Shown here in pieces: positions 37,654-47,395 of a stretch of 64,000 bases of DNA. The stretch lies in NCBI RefSeq assembly GCF_002119665.1, contig NZ_CP021111.1:1736001-1800000 (forward strand), given 5' to 3'. The notes beneath the pieces were generated by a model, which did no database searches, was not told the DNA's origin, and was given only the letters and a program-made list of their open reading frames with translations. Origin of the DNA: Bordetella genomosp. 13. Lineage in GTDB: Bacteria; Pseudomonadota; Gammaproteobacteria; Burkholderiales; Burkholderiaceae_B. Made by a program: the position numbers and the translations under genes. Position 1 is the first letter of the stretch. Each line of letters opens with the position of its first letter.

Positions 37654-40600
37654 TCAGGCCGCCATCTCCAGCATCGCGAATCCCTTTGCCAGGGCGCCGG
37701 GCAGTGCCGGCCCGGTAAGCTTGCGCCCACCCGCCGCCATCGCCTGCAACATGGCGCGCGCGGCGGCCGCCTGCGGAGCTTGGGCGAGCTGCCAGCAGGC
37801 TGCGCCCAGCTGCGAGGCCAACATGGCCTGGCCCGGCATGGCCTGGAGCCCGGAGGCTGGCGGCAGCGCCGTCCACGCGTGCGCCATGTGGCGAAAGGCC
37901 ATCCGGGCCTGTTCCTGCTGCACCAGCCAGCGCGCCACGACGGGCGCCCCGGCCTGCGCGGCCTTCATGTTGGTCAAGCCGTACAACTGATTGACGACCT
38001 TGCCGTCGGCGGGATCCGTCAGGCGCGCGCACACCATGCGCAATGCCAGGTCCTCATGGCCTCGCGCCGCCAGGCGCACCTCGGTGCCGCTGGCCCACAG
38101 ATCCAGCGCGGCGCCGGATCCATCGGCCGCCGGGGCCGTGCCCACCGGCAGGTAACCCAGGTCGCGCGATACGGCGGCCAAGGTCGTGGGACTGTCCTCC
38201 TGCATGACGCGCAGCGTGCCGGCCCCGCGCGCCACCCATGCGGCGTCTGCGGCAGCCATCGCCTGCCATAAAGTGGCGCTCGTCAGTTCGAACAGATGCA
38301 CCAGCGGCACGCCGTCCAGCGAGGCATGCAGGGCCTGCACGCGAGCCAGCAAGGCGTCGACCGCATTCGCGGGCATGGGCGCCGCGATGTCGCAGGCGTT
38401 CAGGATGCCGTGCGGCAGCGCCAGGTGTGCCAGCGGCGCGGCCAATGCGGCGCCGCGGTCGGTCATCAGCAGCGAAGCCAGCAGCGCGCCGTCGGCCGAG
38501 CCGCCCTGCCCCTTCAACGCCGCCTTGCCGTGCATCGCCAGCAGGTGCCGTTCGCTGCCTGCGGCATAGGCCTCCCGCGCGCGCTTCAGTCCGGCCTCAC
38601 CCAGGGCCTGCGCGGAAACGGATCCCGTGCTCGCCAGGCGCCAGTTCTCGCGCGCCTGTGCGCAGGCCGCATCCGCCTCCAGCCAGGCGATGCCTTGCTC
38701 CAACGGCACTTGCGCGCCAGCCTGCGGCAAAACCGCGGCGGCCAGCAGCTGGCGGCGGCGGGCCGCGGCGCTGGCCTCGGCCTCCTGCTTCTGTTGCGCA
38801 TCCTCGCGCGTCGAGGACCGCCACAGCGCTGCCAGGTCGGCCTCGCTGGGCGCATACAGCGGGTCGGCTTCGCGCGGCAGCGGCGCCAGGGCGCGGTCGA
38901 CCAGCGCCTGCCGCTCGGCCGCCTCCATGTCCTCGGGCACCTTCTGGCCGATCGACACGTAGTGGATGGGCAGTCGGTGGCGGATGGCGGTGTCCAGCGC
39001 CGGCGCGATGCGGGTCGCTTCGTCCAGCTTGGTGATGATGCACCCGACCACGTCCTCGCTGGCGCCATTGCGGTAGGCGTGCGCCACTTCGTCCAGCGTA
39101 TCGCCCTGGCTGGCGGCGTTCAGCACCAGCAGTCTGCGCACCGGCCGGTCGGCCGCGTGCAGCAAGGCGGCCAGCGCGGCGACCTTGCGATCGCGCTGGC
39201 TGATGCCGGTGGTGTCGATCAGGATGATCTTGCGATGCCCCAGGTGGGCCAGCGCCTGCTTCAATTCTTCGCCGTCGCGGATGGAATGCGCGGGCACGCC
39301 CATCAGGCGGCCATAGATCTGCAACTGCTCCAGCGCTCCGATACGGAACAGGTCAGTGGTCAGCATCGCCACCTGGTCGCGGCCTTCGCGGGCCACGCAG
39401 CGCGCCGCCAGCTTGGCCAGCGTCGTGGTCTTGCCCACGCCGGTGGGACCGACCAGGGCGATGACGCCGCCGCCCGCCAGGAAATCATTCTCGCTGCGCA
39501 TGACCGGCAGATGAGTCACCAGTTCATTGCGTGCCCACGCCATGGCCGCCTGGCGGTCCAGCCCCGCCGGCAGCCGCTCGACCAGCGCCCGTACCAGCGG
39601 CATGCTGAAACCGGCCTCGAGCAGACTGCGGAACAGCGCGGCGTTGACCGGTTGCAGGCCCTGGGCCTGGGCCCCGCCCCACAACAATCCGTCCATGCGC
39701 GATTCCATCGCGCTGCGCAAGGCGTTGAGCGCGGCCTGGACCTGGCTGCCCGTGTCGGCGGGCAGCGACGGCGCGGGAAAGGCCGAAGGCAGCGGCGCAT
39801 CGGGCGTGCGCGCCATCGAAGGCGGCGGCGCGCCGGCCGTCGTGGGCCGAGCCGCCGGTGATGGAACCTCGGCCGGCGGCGCGGCGTTGGCCATGGGCGC
39901 GGCGGGCATATCCGTCGCTGCAGGCGTGGCGGACGTCGCGGGCATGCTCGCCGCTGCAGGCGTGGGGGCCGTCGCGGGCATGCCCATCGCCGCAGGCGTC
40001 GCCGGCATGCTCACCGCAGCTGGCGCGGACGGCATAGCGGGAGCGGAGGGAGCGATCGGCGCACGGTCTGGAGCAGACCTGCTGGCGGGCGCTGCGGACG
40101 CTCCCATCGCTGCCGCGGAAGCCGGACTGCCCGCCGGTGCGGCGCCGACATGCGGGGACGTGGCGGGCCCCAACGGGGCCGCATCCGACGTCGCGAAGGA
40201 CGCGCGCGACGCAGGTGCGGCGGCGGATGGCGCCACGGGGAGATCGGGCAGCCGCGCCACGATGGGCTCGGAAGGACGCGTTGCCGGCCCCGCGGGTGCG
40301 CCGGCAGCGGGCGCCGCCTCGGCGGGCCGTGGCGGCACGGCATCCGGATCGGCCAGGGGAATCTGCGCGGCATAGGCGCGCGCGGCCCCAAAAGCCGAGG
40401 TCCGCATCACCTCGGGCGGCGGCGCGGGCTGCTGCGGCACGGACTGCGGGCCGAACCGCGGCGGCACGGACGGGCGCGGCGCCGGCTGGTGCCCGCCGGC
40501 CTGCGATGCCGCGTCGGGCTGCGCGGCAGGCTGCCTGGACACGGGCGGCTCGTCGGAATACTCCGAATCCGCGGTGGCCACCACTTCGATGCCGCCGTCG

Positions 40601-40701
40601 ATACTGCGGTTGGAGACGATGAGAGCGTCGGGCCCCAGCGCCTCGCGCACCTGGCGCATGGCCTCGCGGACGCTGGCGCCTACGAAACGGGACAACTTCA
40701 T
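37654..40701 (-). CDS. flhF: Flagellar GTPase FlhF with long C-terminal extension
   Basis: 1015 residues, about twice the usual FlhF length. Three parts are visible. First, an N-terminal B domain (MKLSRFVGASVREAMRQVREALGPDALIVSNRSI) followed by a Pro/Ala-rich segment to about residue 340 with repeated MPA-type units. Second, an SRP-like NG GTPase domain with P-loop GPTGVGKTTTLAKLAAR near 415, TTDLFRIGALEQLQIYGRLM, ILIDTTGISQRD and TKLDEA. Third, a ~400-residue C-terminal region from about 610 with no domain I recognise. FlhF sets flagellar pole placement or number. The ATG overlaps the flhA stop; no flhG follows. Confidence 0.92.
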   Translation of the reverse strand: MKLSRFVGASVREAMRQVREALGPDALIVSNRSIDGGIEVVATADSEYSDEPPVSRQPAAQPDAASQAGGHQPAPRPSVPPRFGPQSVPQQPAPPPEVMRTSAFGAARAYAAQIPLADPDAVPPRPAEAAPAAGAPAGPATRPSEPIVARLPDLPVAPSAAAPASRASFATSDAAPLGPATSPHVGAAPAGSPASAAAMGASAAPASRSAPDRAPIAPSAPAMPSAPAAVSMPATPAAMGMPATAPTPAAASMPATSATPAATDMPAAPMANAAPPAEVPSPAARPTTAGAPPPSMARTPDAPLPSAFPAPSLPADTGSQVQAALNALRSAMESRMDGLLWGGAQAQGLQPVNAALFRSLLEAGFSMPLVRALVERLPAGLDRQAAMAWARNELVTHLPVMRSENDFLAGGGVIALVGPTGVGKTTTLAKLAARCVAREGRDQVAMLTTDLFRIGALEQLQIYGRLMGVPAHSIRDGEELKQALAHLGHRKIILIDTTGISQRDRKVAALAALLHAADRPVRRLLVLNAASQGDTLDEVAHAYRNGASEDVVGCIITKLDEATRIAPALDTAIRHRLPIHYVSIGQKVPEDMEAAERQALVDRALAPLPREADPLYAPSEADLAALWRSSTREDAQQKQEAEASAAARRRQLLAAAVLPQAGAQVPLEQGIAWLEADAACAQARENWRLASTGSVSAQALGEAGLKRAREAYAAGSERHLLAMHGKAALKGQGGSADGALLASLLMTDRGAALAAPLAHLALPHGILNACDIAAPMPANAVDALLARVQALHASLDGVPLVHLFELTSATLWQAMAAADAAWVARGAGTLRVMQEDSPTTLAAVSRDLGYLPVGTAPAADGSGAALDLWASGTEVRLAARGHEDLALRMVCARLTDPADGKVVNQLYGLTNMKAAQAGAPVVARWLVQQEQARMAFRHMAHAWTALPPASGLQAMPGQAMLASQLGAACWQLAQAPQAAAARAMLQAMAAGGRKLTGPALPGALAKGFAMLEMAA

Positions 40702-42815
40702 TCGCCGCTACCTCCGATCAGCGCGGTCACGCGCACGACGCGCTCGTCGGGAATCTCGGCATTGGAGAGTACGCCCAGCTGCGGCAGATGGTGGCGCAGG
40801 AAGCGCGACAGCGGCGCGCGCAGCGGCGGCGACACCAGCAGCACGGGCGCGTTGCCCTGCGACTCCTGGCGCGCCACGGCGGCCTCGGTCTCGCGCAGCA
40901 GGGTCTCGGCCAGGCCCGGCTCGAGTCCGCCGCTGGTGGCCATGGCCTGCGACAGCACGCGCTCGAGCTTCACGTCCAGGCCGATGACGCGCAGCTCGCC
41001 CTCGCCGGGGAACCACTGCTGCGTGATGGCGCGGCCCAGCGAGCGGCGCGTCAGCGCGATCAGCTCGGGCACGTCGGCATGGCCGCCGGTATTCGCGGCC
41101 AGGGCGGACAGCCGCGGCGCATGTTCGGCCACGGTGTCGATGATGGTGCGCATATCGCGGATCGGCACCTCTTCCGCGAGGAGGCCTTGCAGCACCTTCT
41201 GCAGCGAGGTGAGCGAAATGGTCTTGGGCACCAGGTCTTCCACCAGCTTGGGCGCGTCGCGTCCCAGGCGGTCGAGCAGCTGCTGCACTTCCTGGCGGCC
41301 CAGCAGGCTGGCGCCGTGGCGGTGCATCAGGTGGTTCAGGTGCGTGGCCACCACCGTGCTGGCGTCCACCACCGTGTAGCCGGCGACCTGGGCCTGGTCG
41401 CGCTGCGCCGCGTCGATCCACAACGCGGGCAGGCCGAACGCCGGATCGGTGGTGGGCACGCCCTTGACCGTCACGCTGACGCCGCCCGGGTCGATGGCCA
41501 GCCACTGCCCCGGCATGGCGACCCCGCGGCCGACTTCCACGCCGGACAGCAGGATGCGATAGTCGTTGGGCTTGAGCTCGAGATTGTCGCGGATGTGCAC
41601 GACGGGCGGCAGGAAGCCCACGTCCTGGGCGAACTTCTTGCGCAGGCTGCGGATGCGATGCAGCAGTTCGCCGTTCTGCGCGTGGTCCACCAGCGGGATC
41701 AGGCGGTAGCCGACCTCCAGCCCCAGCTGGTCGACCATGGACACGTCTTCCCAGGTGGCCTCGGCCGCGGCCGCCTGGGCCTGCGCGGCGACCTGCGACG
41801 GCTGCTCGGCGGTGGCCTGCGCGGCGACCCGTTGACGCTTCAGCACCATCCAGCCGGCGGTGCCCAGCATGGCGGCCAGGGAGAGGAATGCCAGATGCGG
41901 CATGTTCGGGATCAGGCCCATGATGCCGATGATGGCGGCCGTGAGGAACAGCACGTTGGGGTTGGCGAACAGCTGCCCCAGCATCTGCTGGCCCACGTCC
42001 TGGTCGTTGGACACGCGCGACACCACGACGCCGGCGGCCGTGGAGATGACCAGCGCCGGTATCTGCGCCACGAGGCCGTCGCCGATGGTCAGCAGCGTGT
42101 AGACGCGGCCCGACTCGGAGAACGACAGGTCGTGTTGCGCCACACCGACGATCAGGCCGCCGATGACGTTGATGACCATGATCAGCAGGCCGGCGATCGC
42201 GTCGCCGCGCACGAACTTGCTGGCGCCGTCCATCGAGCCGAAGAAGTCGGCTTCCTGCGCCACTTCGGCGCGGCGGCGGCGCGCCTCTTCCTCGCCGATC
42301 AGCCCGGCGTTCAGGTCGGCGTCGATCGCCATCTGCTTGCCGGGCATCGCGTCCAGGGTGAAGCGCGCCCCGACTTCCGCGATACGCCCCGCGCCCTTGG
42401 TGATGACGATGAAGTTGATGATGGTCAGGATGACGAAGACGATGATCCCGACCGCGAAGTTCCCGCCCACCAGGAAGTGGCCGAAGGCCTCGATCACCTT
42501 GCCCGCCGCGTCGGGGCCCTCGTGGCCGTGCAGCAGCACGACGCGCGTGGACGCCACGTTCAGCGACAGGCGCAGCAGCGTCGCGAACAGCAGCACCGTC
42601 GGAAAGGCGGCGAAGTCCAGCGGTTTGCGCGTGAACATCGCCACCAGCAGGATCATCACCGACAGGGCGATATTGAACGTGAACAGCAGATCCAGCAGGA
42701 AGGTGGGCAGCGGCAGCACCATCATGCCCAGCACGAGCACGATGAGGACCGGGCCTGCCATGAGGCGCGCGTTGGCGGCGCCATGTGTTTTCAACGCGGA
42801 GAGCAGCGTGCTCAT
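40698..42815 (-). CDS. flhA: Flagellar export gate protein FlhA
   Basis: 705-residue export-gate protein. The N-terminal half has about eight TM segments and the FHIPEP region (TNIALSVMILLVAMFTRKPLDFAAFPTVLLFATLLRLSLNVASTR; GAGRIAEVGARFTLDAMPGKQMAIDADLNAGLI; EADFFGSMDGASKFVRGDAIAG). The C-terminal cytoplasmic domain forms the nonameric docking ring for chaperone-substrate complexes. It starts 4 bases from the flhB stop with a GGA ribosome site and overlaps flhF by ATGA. Confidence 0.98.
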   Translation of the reverse strand: MSTLLSALKTHGAANARLMAGPVLIVLVLGMMVLPLPTFLLDLLFTFNIALSVMILLVAMFTRKPLDFAAFPTVLLFATLLRLSLNVASTRVVLLHGHEGPDAAGKVIEAFGHFLVGGNFAVGIIVFVILTIINFIVITKGAGRIAEVGARFTLDAMPGKQMAIDADLNAGLIGEEEARRRRAEVAQEADFFGSMDGASKFVRGDAIAGLLIMVINVIGGLIVGVAQHDLSFSESGRVYTLLTIGDGLVAQIPALVISTAAGVVVSRVSNDQDVGQQMLGQLFANPNVLFLTAAIIGIMGLIPNMPHLAFLSLAAMLGTAGWMVLKRQRVAAQATAEQPSQVAAQAQAAAAEATWEDVSMVDQLGLEVGYRLIPLVDHAQNGELLHRIRSLRKKFAQDVGFLPPVVHIRDNLELKPNDYRILLSGVEVGRGVAMPGQWLAIDPGGVSVTVKGVPTTDPAFGLPALWIDAAQRDQAQVAGYTVVDASTVVATHLNHLMHRHGASLLGRQEVQQLLDRLGRDAPKLVEDLVPKTISLTSLQKVLQGLLAEEVPIRDMRTIIDTVAEHAPRLSALAANTGGHADVPELIALTRRSLGRAITQQWFPGEGELRVIGLDVKLERVLSQAMATSGGLEPGLAETLLRETEAAVARQESQGNAPVLLVSPPLRAPLSRFLRHHLPQLGVLSNAEIPDERVVRVTALIGGSGE

Positions 42816-42818
42816 TCC

Positions 42819-43976
42819 TTAAGCTCCTTGAGCCGCGGCTTGGGCGGCGTGCGGGTCCAGTTCGGCGGGCACGTTCAACGCGGACGGCGGCGCCGGTTCG
42901 GCTCCGCTCCCCGCGCGCCAGCTGCGCAACTGGAAAACCCACGCCAGCACTTCCGCCACGGCGGTGTAAAGCGCAACCGGGATTTCCTGCCCCAGTTCGA
43001 CGTGTTGATGCAGGGCGCGCGCCAGCGGCGGCGCCTCGAGAGTCGGTACGCGGTGCTCGGCCGCAAGCTCGCGGATGCGCAGCGCGATCAGGCCGGTGCC
43101 CTTGGCCACGACCTTCGGCGCGCCGGCCTGGCCTTCCGCATAGCGCAAGGCGACAGCGTAGTGAGTCGGGTTGGTCACGACCACGTCGGCGGTAGGCACT
43201 TCGGACATCATGCGGCGCCGGGCCATGGCGCGCTGCTGCTGGCGGATGCGCGCCTTCACGTGCGGATCCCCGTCGCTTTCCTTGTGTTCCTGCCTGACGT
43301 CTTCCTTCGTCATCCGCAGCTTCTTCAAGTGGCTGTAGATCTGCCATGGCACGTCCAGCACCACGATCAGCACCAGCGACGCGACGATCAGCGCGCTGCA
43401 CAACGCCACCAGCTTGAGCGTCTGCGAGATGGCCGCGGTGGGCGCGGCGGCCGACAGGCCCAGCATCTGCTCGTGGTAGTACCACAGCACCCATGCCGCC
43501 ACGCCGCCCACCAGCAGCGCCTTGGCGACGGCCTTCAGCAGTTCCACCACCGTCTGCGCGGAAAACAGGCGCTTGACGCCGGCGATGGGATCGAGCTTGT
43601 CGAAATTCGGCATCAGCGGCTTGGTGGTCAGGATGAAGCCCCCCAATGCCACGTTGGAGAAGACCGCCACCACGGCGAGGATGCCGAACAGCGGCAGCAC
43701 CAGCATCAGCGCCTCGGCGATGCCCGTGGCGGCCTGCTCGACCATGACCGCCGAGTCGCGCCCCACCCGCGGGTCGAACGCCAGGCCGGCGCGCAGCACG
43801 CTGGTCAGCCCGCGATACAGGGCGCCGGCGCCCATCCAGAGACCGGCCACGCCGGCCGCCAGCAACAGAAACGTGCCCAGCTCGCGCGAACGCGCGATCT
43901 GCCCCTCCTCGCGCGCCTTTTCCAGGCGCCTGGGAGAGGCGGCTTCTGTTTTCTCAAGATCGCTGTCTTCGGCCAT
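42819..43976 (-). CDS. flhB: Flagellar export switch protein FlhB
   Basis: 385-residue export component. The N-terminal charged segment (EDSDLEKTEAASPRRLEKAREEGQIARSRELGTF) is followed by four TMs and the cytoplasmic FlhB-C domain with the autocleavage motif NPTH at about 269-272 (VVVTNPTHYAVALRY). Cleavage and FliK contact switch export from hook to filament substrates. A second, membrane-free FlhB-C-like protein lies at 6009. It heads the flhB-flhA-flhF operon. Confidence 0.98.
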   Translation of the reverse strand: MAEDSDLEKTEAASPRRLEKAREEGQIARSRELGTFLLLAAGVAGLWMGAGALYRGLTSVLRAGLAFDPRVGRDSAVMVEQAATGIAEALMLVLPLFGILAVVAVFSNVALGGFILTTKPLMPNFDKLDPIAGVKRLFSAQTVVELLKAVAKALLVGGVAAWVLWYYHEQMLGLSAAAPTAAISQTLKLVALCSALIVASLVLIVVLDVPWQIYSHLKKLRMTKEDVRQEHKESDGDPHVKARIRQQQRAMARRRMMSEVPTADVVVTNPTHYAVALRYAEGQAGAPKVVAKGTGLIALRIRELAAEHRVPTLEAPPLARALHQHVELGQEIPVALYTAVAEVLAWVFQLRSWRAGSGAEPAPPSALNVPAELDPHAAQAAAQGA

Positions 43977-44182
43977 GCTCGACGTGTGCTACGCGGCCCG
44001 CTGGCGGGTTGCAGGCTGCCCGGCGAGATTCTAGGCGAGACCCCATGCGCGCGATCATTTAAGAAGCGGGGGGAAAGCCACGTTATTCCATGCGGGTGTT
44101 GCCGGCTGCGCACGAACCGCCACGCCCGTCATCGGATACAAGTTACGAATCGGGGCGGCACCGCGCCGGGGAGCACGACGGC

Positions 44183-45217
44183 ATGCTTGGCTTGAACGAC
44201 TACTCGGCCCGGGATTCCCTGCGCGAACAGGCCCGCCTGGACGCCCTGGCAGACCTGCAGGTGCTCGATGGCGGACCGGATGCGCTGTTCGAGCGCATCG
44301 CCCGGCTGGCCCGCGCTGCCCTGCGCTTTCCGATAGGCTACGTTTCCATCATCGGCCGGCACCACGAGATCATCAAGACGCGAACCGCCCTGCCCGTCTC
44401 CACGGGCAGCCGTGAAACCGCCTTCGCGGCCTATGCGCTGCACAGCCCTGAACCGCTGGTGGTGCCGGACACGACGGAAGATCCGCGCTTCGCCCGCTTT
44501 CCGCAGGTGGTGGACGCGCCGCACATCCGCGCCTGCTGGAGCACGCCGCTGGCGACGCGCGCCGGCATGCAGGTGGGTGCGCTGTCCCTGCTGGATCACG
44601 TTCCCCGCCCGGCCACGGCGGAAGCGCTCGCCACCCTGAAGGACTTCGGCCGCCTGGCCGCCGAGTGCATGGAGCTGCGCGCCCAGGCCAGCACCGACGT
44701 GCTGACCGGCGTGCAGTCGCGCCGTGCGTTCCTGGCGGAGGGCGAGCGGGTGTTCAACAGCCGCCTGCCCGAGCGGCAGGCGCTGAGCTGCGTGATCCTG
44801 GACCTGGACGACTTCCGCCGGCTGAACGACGCGCTGGGCCATGACGCCGGCGACGACGCCCTGCGCCAGATCGGCGGCATATTGCGTGAAAGCCTGCGGC
44901 CCGACACGTCGATCGGCCGCATCGGCGGAGAGGAATTCGCCGTCCTGCTGCCCGGCGAAGGCCTGCACGGCGCCCACACGGTCAGCGAGCGGCTGCGGCG
45001 CCATCTCGAACGATTGGCCGACCAGGGATTTCCTGGCCTGTCCGCCAGCTGCGGGCTGGCCGAGCGCATCGCCAGCGATCGCGGCTTCACCGACCTGCTG
45101 GACCGGGCCAGCCAGCAGGCCTACGTGGCCCGGCACGCCGGGCGCAACTGCACGAGGCCCGACCTGGCGCAGATCGATGGGCGGATGCCGGCGTTCCGGC
45201 ATCGCACGCCCATCTGA
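44183..45217 (+). CDS. GAF-GGDEF diguanylate cyclase
   Basis: 344 residues. The N-terminal GAF domain (about 20-168) has FPIGYVSIIGRHHEIIKTR, VVPDTTEDPRFARFPQVVDAPHIRACWSTPL and MQVGALSLLDH. The C-terminal GGDEF domain (about 170-335) has TDVLTGVQSRRAF, CVILDLDDFRRLNDALGHDAGD and the active-site GGEEF at 248-252, so c-di-GMP synthesis is likely. The position for an RxxD inhibitory site reads RPDT, so feedback inhibition may be lost. GGGGAG at 44168-44173 supports the ATG at 44183. It is divergent from flhB and converges on cheZ with a 9-base gap. Confidence 0.92.
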   Translation: MLGLNDYSARDSLREQARLDALADLQVLDGGPDALFERIARLARAALRFPIGYVSIIGRHHEIIKTRTALPVSTGSRETAFAAYALHSPEPLVVPDTTEDPRFARFPQVVDAPHIRACWSTPLATRAGMQVGALSLLDHVPRPATAEALATLKDFGRLAAECMELRAQASTDVLTGVQSRRAFLAEGERVFNSRLPERQALSCVILDLDDFRRLNDALGHDAGDDALRQIGGILRESLRPDTSIGRIGGEEFAVLLPGEGLHGAHTVSERLRRHLERLADQGFPGLSASCGLAERIASDRGFTDLLDRASQQAYVARHAGRNCTRPDLAQIDGRMPAFRHRTPI

Positions 45218-45226
45218 AGACCGGGA

Positions 45227-45859
45227 TCAGAAGCCCAGGCTGGCCAGCAGGTCGTCGACCTGGTCCTGGCTGGTCACCACGTCGGCCTTGCCCTCGGGGT
45301 TGACCTGGGGCCCGTTCAGCAGGCTGGAGGCCTCGTCGCGCCGCTCCTGCGGCACGTTGTCCAGCAGCACCTGCAGCAGCTCGCGCTCGATGGCGCCCAC
45401 CACGTCCATCATGCGCATGATGACCTGGCCCGTAAGGTCCTGGAAATCCTGCGCCATGATGATTTCCATCAGCTGCGACTGGGTTTCCTGAGCCTGCTTG
45501 GGCACGTCCGCCAGGAAGGCGCGCGTGTCCTTGACCAGTTCGCGGGCCTCGGGCATCTCGAGCGGCTGGTCGAACCATGCCTGCCAGCGCTCGTCCAGCG
45601 CGCGCGCGTTGCGGGCCATGCCGTCCTGAATGGGACCGGCGGCCTCGGTCGCGTTGAGCACGCGGGTGGCGGCCTGCTCGGTCATCTGCGCGACGTAGCG
45701 CAGCCGGTCGCGTGCGTCGGGAATCGCCTGGGCGGCGTCTTTGATGGCCTGGTCCAGTCCCAGTTCTCGCATGCTGTCGCGCAGCATGCGCGTCAGCGAG
45801 GCGATGCGATGGATCAGGTCGCCGGATTCGGGTTTCTCGGCGCTATTCGTGGCATTCAT
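45227..45859 (-). CDS. cheZ: CheY-P phosphatase CheZ
   Basis: 210-residue protein that dephosphorylates CheY-P. It forms a long helical hairpin ([44 protein letters not shown]) with the catalytic region around [23 protein letters not shown] (the family's D-x-x-x-Q pair is in QDFQDLTGQ). The C-terminal CheY-binding peptide reads [13 protein letters not shown], ending exactly as expected. It lies 14 bases after cheY, the last gene of the che operon. Confidence 0.97.
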   Translation of the reverse strand: MNATNSAEKPESGDLIHRIASLTRMLRDSMRELGLDQAIKDAAQAIPDARDRLRYVAQMTEQAATRVLNATEAAGPIQDGMARNARALDERWQAWFDQPLEMPEARELVKDTRAFLADVPKQAQETQSQLMEIIMAQDFQDLTGQVIMRMMDVVGAIERELLQVLLDNVPQERRDEASSLLNGPQVNPEGKADVVTSQDQVDDLLASLGF

Positions 45860-45873
45860 GCGGGACTCTCGAC

Positions 45874-46263
45874 TCAGCCGGCCAGTTTTTCAAAAATCTT
45901 GTTCAGCTTCTCTTCCAGGGTGGCGGCCGTGAACGGCTTGACCACATAGCCGTTGGCGCCGGCCTGTGCGGCCGCGACGATGTTCTCCTTCTTGGCCTCG
46001 GCCGTCACCATCAGCACCGGCAGGCTCTTCAGGTTGGGGTCCAGTCGGATCTGCTTGAGCATCTCGAGACCATCCAGGTTCGGCATGTTCCAGTCGGACA
46101 CGACGAACTGGAAGCCGCCGGTGCGCAGCTTCTCGAGCGCGATGGCGCCGTCTTCTGCCTCATCGACGTTCTCGAAGCCCAGCTCTTTCAGCAGGTTGCG
46201 GATGATCCGCCGCATGGTGGGGAAGTCGTCCACCACCAGAATTTTCAAGCCCTTGTCTACCAT
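45874..46263 (-). CDS. cheY: Chemotaxis response regulator CheY
   Basis: 130-residue single-domain response regulator that binds FliM when phosphorylated. All catalytic positions match E. coli CheY numbering: D12/D13 ([10 protein letters not shown]), phospho-acceptor D57 ([12 protein letters not shown]), T87 ([12 protein letters not shown]) and K109 (GYVVKPFT). The ATG at 46263 gives [11 protein letters not shown]; a GTG two codons upstream is possible. It lies next to cheZ and downstream of cheB. Confidence 0.98.
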   Translation of the reverse strand: MVDKGLKILVVDDFPTMRRIIRNLLKELGFENVDEAEDGAIALEKLRTGGFQFVVSDWNMPNLDGLEMLKQIRLDPNLKSLPVLMVTAEAKKENIVAAAQAGANGYVVKPFTAATLEEKLNKIFEKLAG

Positions 46264-46311
46264 CTTCACTCCAAGAATGATTGCGAACGCGTTGCCGCGC
46301 CCCGTGTGTTT

Positions 46312-47376
46312 TCAAACGCGATGGCCGCGATCGTCCAGACGCTCCAGGATCCGCTGGCTCATGTGCGACAGCGAGACCACATCGGCCGCGCCACCCATGG
46401 CGATGGCCTCGCGCGGCATGCCGAATACCACGCAGCTCGCCTCGTCCTGGGCGATGGTGTGCGCTCCTGCCCTGCGCATTGCCAGCAGTCCCGCCGCACC
46501 GTCCTTGCCCATGCCGGTCAGGATGACGCCGATGGCGTTGCGGCCGGCGGCTTCCGCCGCCGAATGGAACAGCACGTCCACGGACGGCCGATGCCGGTTG
46601 ACCGGTTCCCCGGCCAGCAATTCGATGACGTAGTTGGCGCCGCTGCGGCCCAGGCGCATGTGCATGTCGCCGCCGGGCGCCAGGTACACGTGGCCCGGCA
46701 GCACGCGTTCGCCGTCGACCGCCTCCTGGACCGTGACGGCGCACATGGAATTGAGGCGCTGCGCGAACGAACGCGTGAAGCCCGCGGGCATGTGCTGCGT
46801 GATCAGGATCGCCGGACTGTCCGGAGGCAGCGGCAGCAGCACCTCGCGAATGGCTTCCGTGCCGCCGGTGGACGCACCGATGATAACCAGCTTTTCCGAA
46901 CTGGCGAACGGGCTGCGCAGCCGCTGCGGCGCGGGCGCGACATGCCCTTCGACGGCCGCGGCAGGCTTGCGCAGGCGTGCCCGGGACGCGGCGCGGATCT
47001 TCTCGGCGATGATCTCGCTGTACTCGAGCAGGCCGTCGCGTATGCCCAGCTTCGGCTTGGTGACGAAATCCACAGCGCCCAGTTCGAGCGCGCGCATCGT
47101 GATTTCGCCGCCGCGCTCGGTGAGCGAGGACACCATCAGCACCGGCATGGGGCGCAGGCGCATCAGCTTCTCGAGGAAGTCCAGGCCGTCCATGCGCGGC
47201 ATCTCGACGTCCAGCGTCAGGACGTCGGGGTTGTGCTGCTTGATCAGGTCGCGCGCCACCAGCGGATCGGGTGCGACGGCGACCACCTCCATGTCGGGGT
47301 GCGCGTTGATGATCTCCGTCATCAGGCCGCGCACCAGCGCGGAATCGTCTACGCAAAGAACCTTGATTTTCTTCAT
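46312..47376 (-). CDS. cheB: Receptor methylesterase/deamidase CheB
   Basis: 354 residues. The N-terminal receiver domain ([12 protein letters not shown], phospho-acceptor D56 in [13 protein letters not shown] at VTKPKLG) and C-terminal methylesterase share the usual linker ([13 protein letters not shown]). The catalytic triad motifs are visible: Ser in GASTGGTEA, His in [10 protein letters not shown] and Asp in [12 protein letters not shown]. It demethylates chemoreceptor glutamates for adaptation and is activated by CheA. Start ATG 47376; cheR ends 19 bases upstream. Confidence 0.98.
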   Translation of the reverse strand: MKKIKVLCVDDSALVRGLMTEIINAHPDMEVVAVAPDPLVARDLIKQHNPDVLTLDVEMPRMDGLDFLEKLMRLRPMPVLMVSSLTERGGEITMRALELGAVDFVTKPKLGIRDGLLEYSEIIAEKIRAASRARLRKPAAAVEGHVAPAPQRLRSPFASSEKLVIIGASTGGTEAIREVLLPLPPDSPAILITQHMPAGFTRSFAQRLNSMCAVTVQEAVDGERVLPGHVYLAPGGDMHMRLGRSGANYVIELLAGEPVNRHRPSVDVLFHSAAEAAGRNAIGVILTGMGKDGAAGLLAMRRAGAHTIAQDEASCVVFGMPREAIAMGGAADVVSLSHMSQRILERLDDRGHRV

Positions 47377-47395
47377 GCTGTACTTGCTCTTCCGC

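Noticed and set aside
40788..44195. 1135-codon plus-strand open frame
   Set aside because: Antisense to flhA and flhB, His/Gln/Arg-rich low-complexity product, no ribosome site.
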